Shown one piece after another: positions 5,350 through 5,435 of a stretch of 5,435 nucleotides of DNA; the stretch's first letter is position 1, and the number at the start of each line of letters is the position of its first letter. This DNA comes from UBA4421 sp002470275. Lineage in GTDB: Bacteria; Pseudomonadota; Gammaproteobacteria; Pseudomonadales; Azotimanducaceae. Under the pieces are notes generated by a model. It had not been told where the DNA came from, ran no database searches, and worked only from the letters and a program-made list of their open reading frames with translations. A program made the translations under genes and the position numbers. The stretch spans positions 1 through 5,435 of the forward strand of contig CAJXDR010000066.1 in the NCBI GenBank assembly GCA_913052345.1. The letters run 5' to 3'.

Positions 5350-5423
5350 TGGAGCGGGTGATGGGAATCGAACCCACGTCTAAAGCTTGGGAAGCTCTCG
5401 TTCTACCATTGAACTACACCCGC
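5350..5423 (-). tRNA. tRNA-Gly, anticodon CCC, CCA end encoded
   Basis: The minus strand folds into a complete 74-base cloverleaf. The acceptor stem is GCGGGTG paired with CACCCGC. The D arm holds AGTTCAATGGTAGAAC. The anticodon stem AGAGC/GCTTT (with one G-T pair) encloses the loop TTCCCAA, so the anticodon is CCC (bases 5389-5391) and reads GGG glycine codons. The T arm contains GGTTCGATTCC. The discriminator is T and CCA follows in the DNA (5350-5352). The 5' end is 12 bases from the window edge, so its promoter, and possibly further tRNAs, are outside. No intrinsic terminator is obvious between it and the NTF2-like gene, so read-through into that gene is possible. Confidence 0.98.
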
Positions 5424-5435
5424 GAGTTCATTCAG

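Noticed and set aside
5350..5423. tRNA-Gly as an integration site for a mobile element
   Set aside because: No integrase gene, and I noticed no repeat of the tRNA 3' end elsewhere in the window.

Overview
The window reads as ordinary chromosome of a Gram-negative proteobacterium, most likely a marine gammaproteobacterium. This is inferred from moderate GC content, Shine-Dalgarno-type starts, several Sec signal peptides on small periplasmic proteins, a YcbX-like MOSC protein and two short-chain dehydrogenases. The lineage is a judgement from protein style, not from a marker gene. No CRISPR array, insertion sequence, phage gene or defence system is visible.

Left part (1-1475): the N-terminus of an NAD-type short-chain dehydrogenase/reductase (SDR) runs leftward off the window. 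It is divergent from a complete rightward MOSC-domain gene. The MOSC gene meets a small leftward helix-turn-helix gene tail to tail, with 4 bases between the stop codons.

Middle part (1476-3293) is all leftward and looks like a region of decay mixed with small envelope proteins. It holds, from right to left, a two-helix membrane-protein gene broken by one TAA (2796-3293), a short well-spaced but doubtful ORF (2673-2750), an 84-residue exported two-cysteine protein followed by a good intrinsic terminator, a 72-residue single-pass membrane protein, and a second membrane-protein remnant with three in-frame stops and no frameshift (1562-1864). The two broken genes were reconstructed by reading through their stop codons. 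Both end in a membrane helix followed by a short LPWR motif, which suggests they belong to one family or share a C-terminal module.

Right part (3294-5435): a rightward gene for an exported 134-residue protein of unknown function starts divergently from the broken gene. It is followed by two hairpins in a convergent intergenic gap. A leftward two-gene unit comes next: an exported NTF2-like protein whose stop codon overlaps the start codon of a second SDR (TGATG). That SDR has Phe in place of the catalytic Tyr. A leftward tRNA-Gly with anticodon CCC and encoded CCA closes the window.

I found no convincing novel multi-gene system. The points most worth a second look are the two decayed LPWR-motif membrane genes, the dyad over the first SDR's leader, and the coupled NTF2-like/atypical SDR pair.
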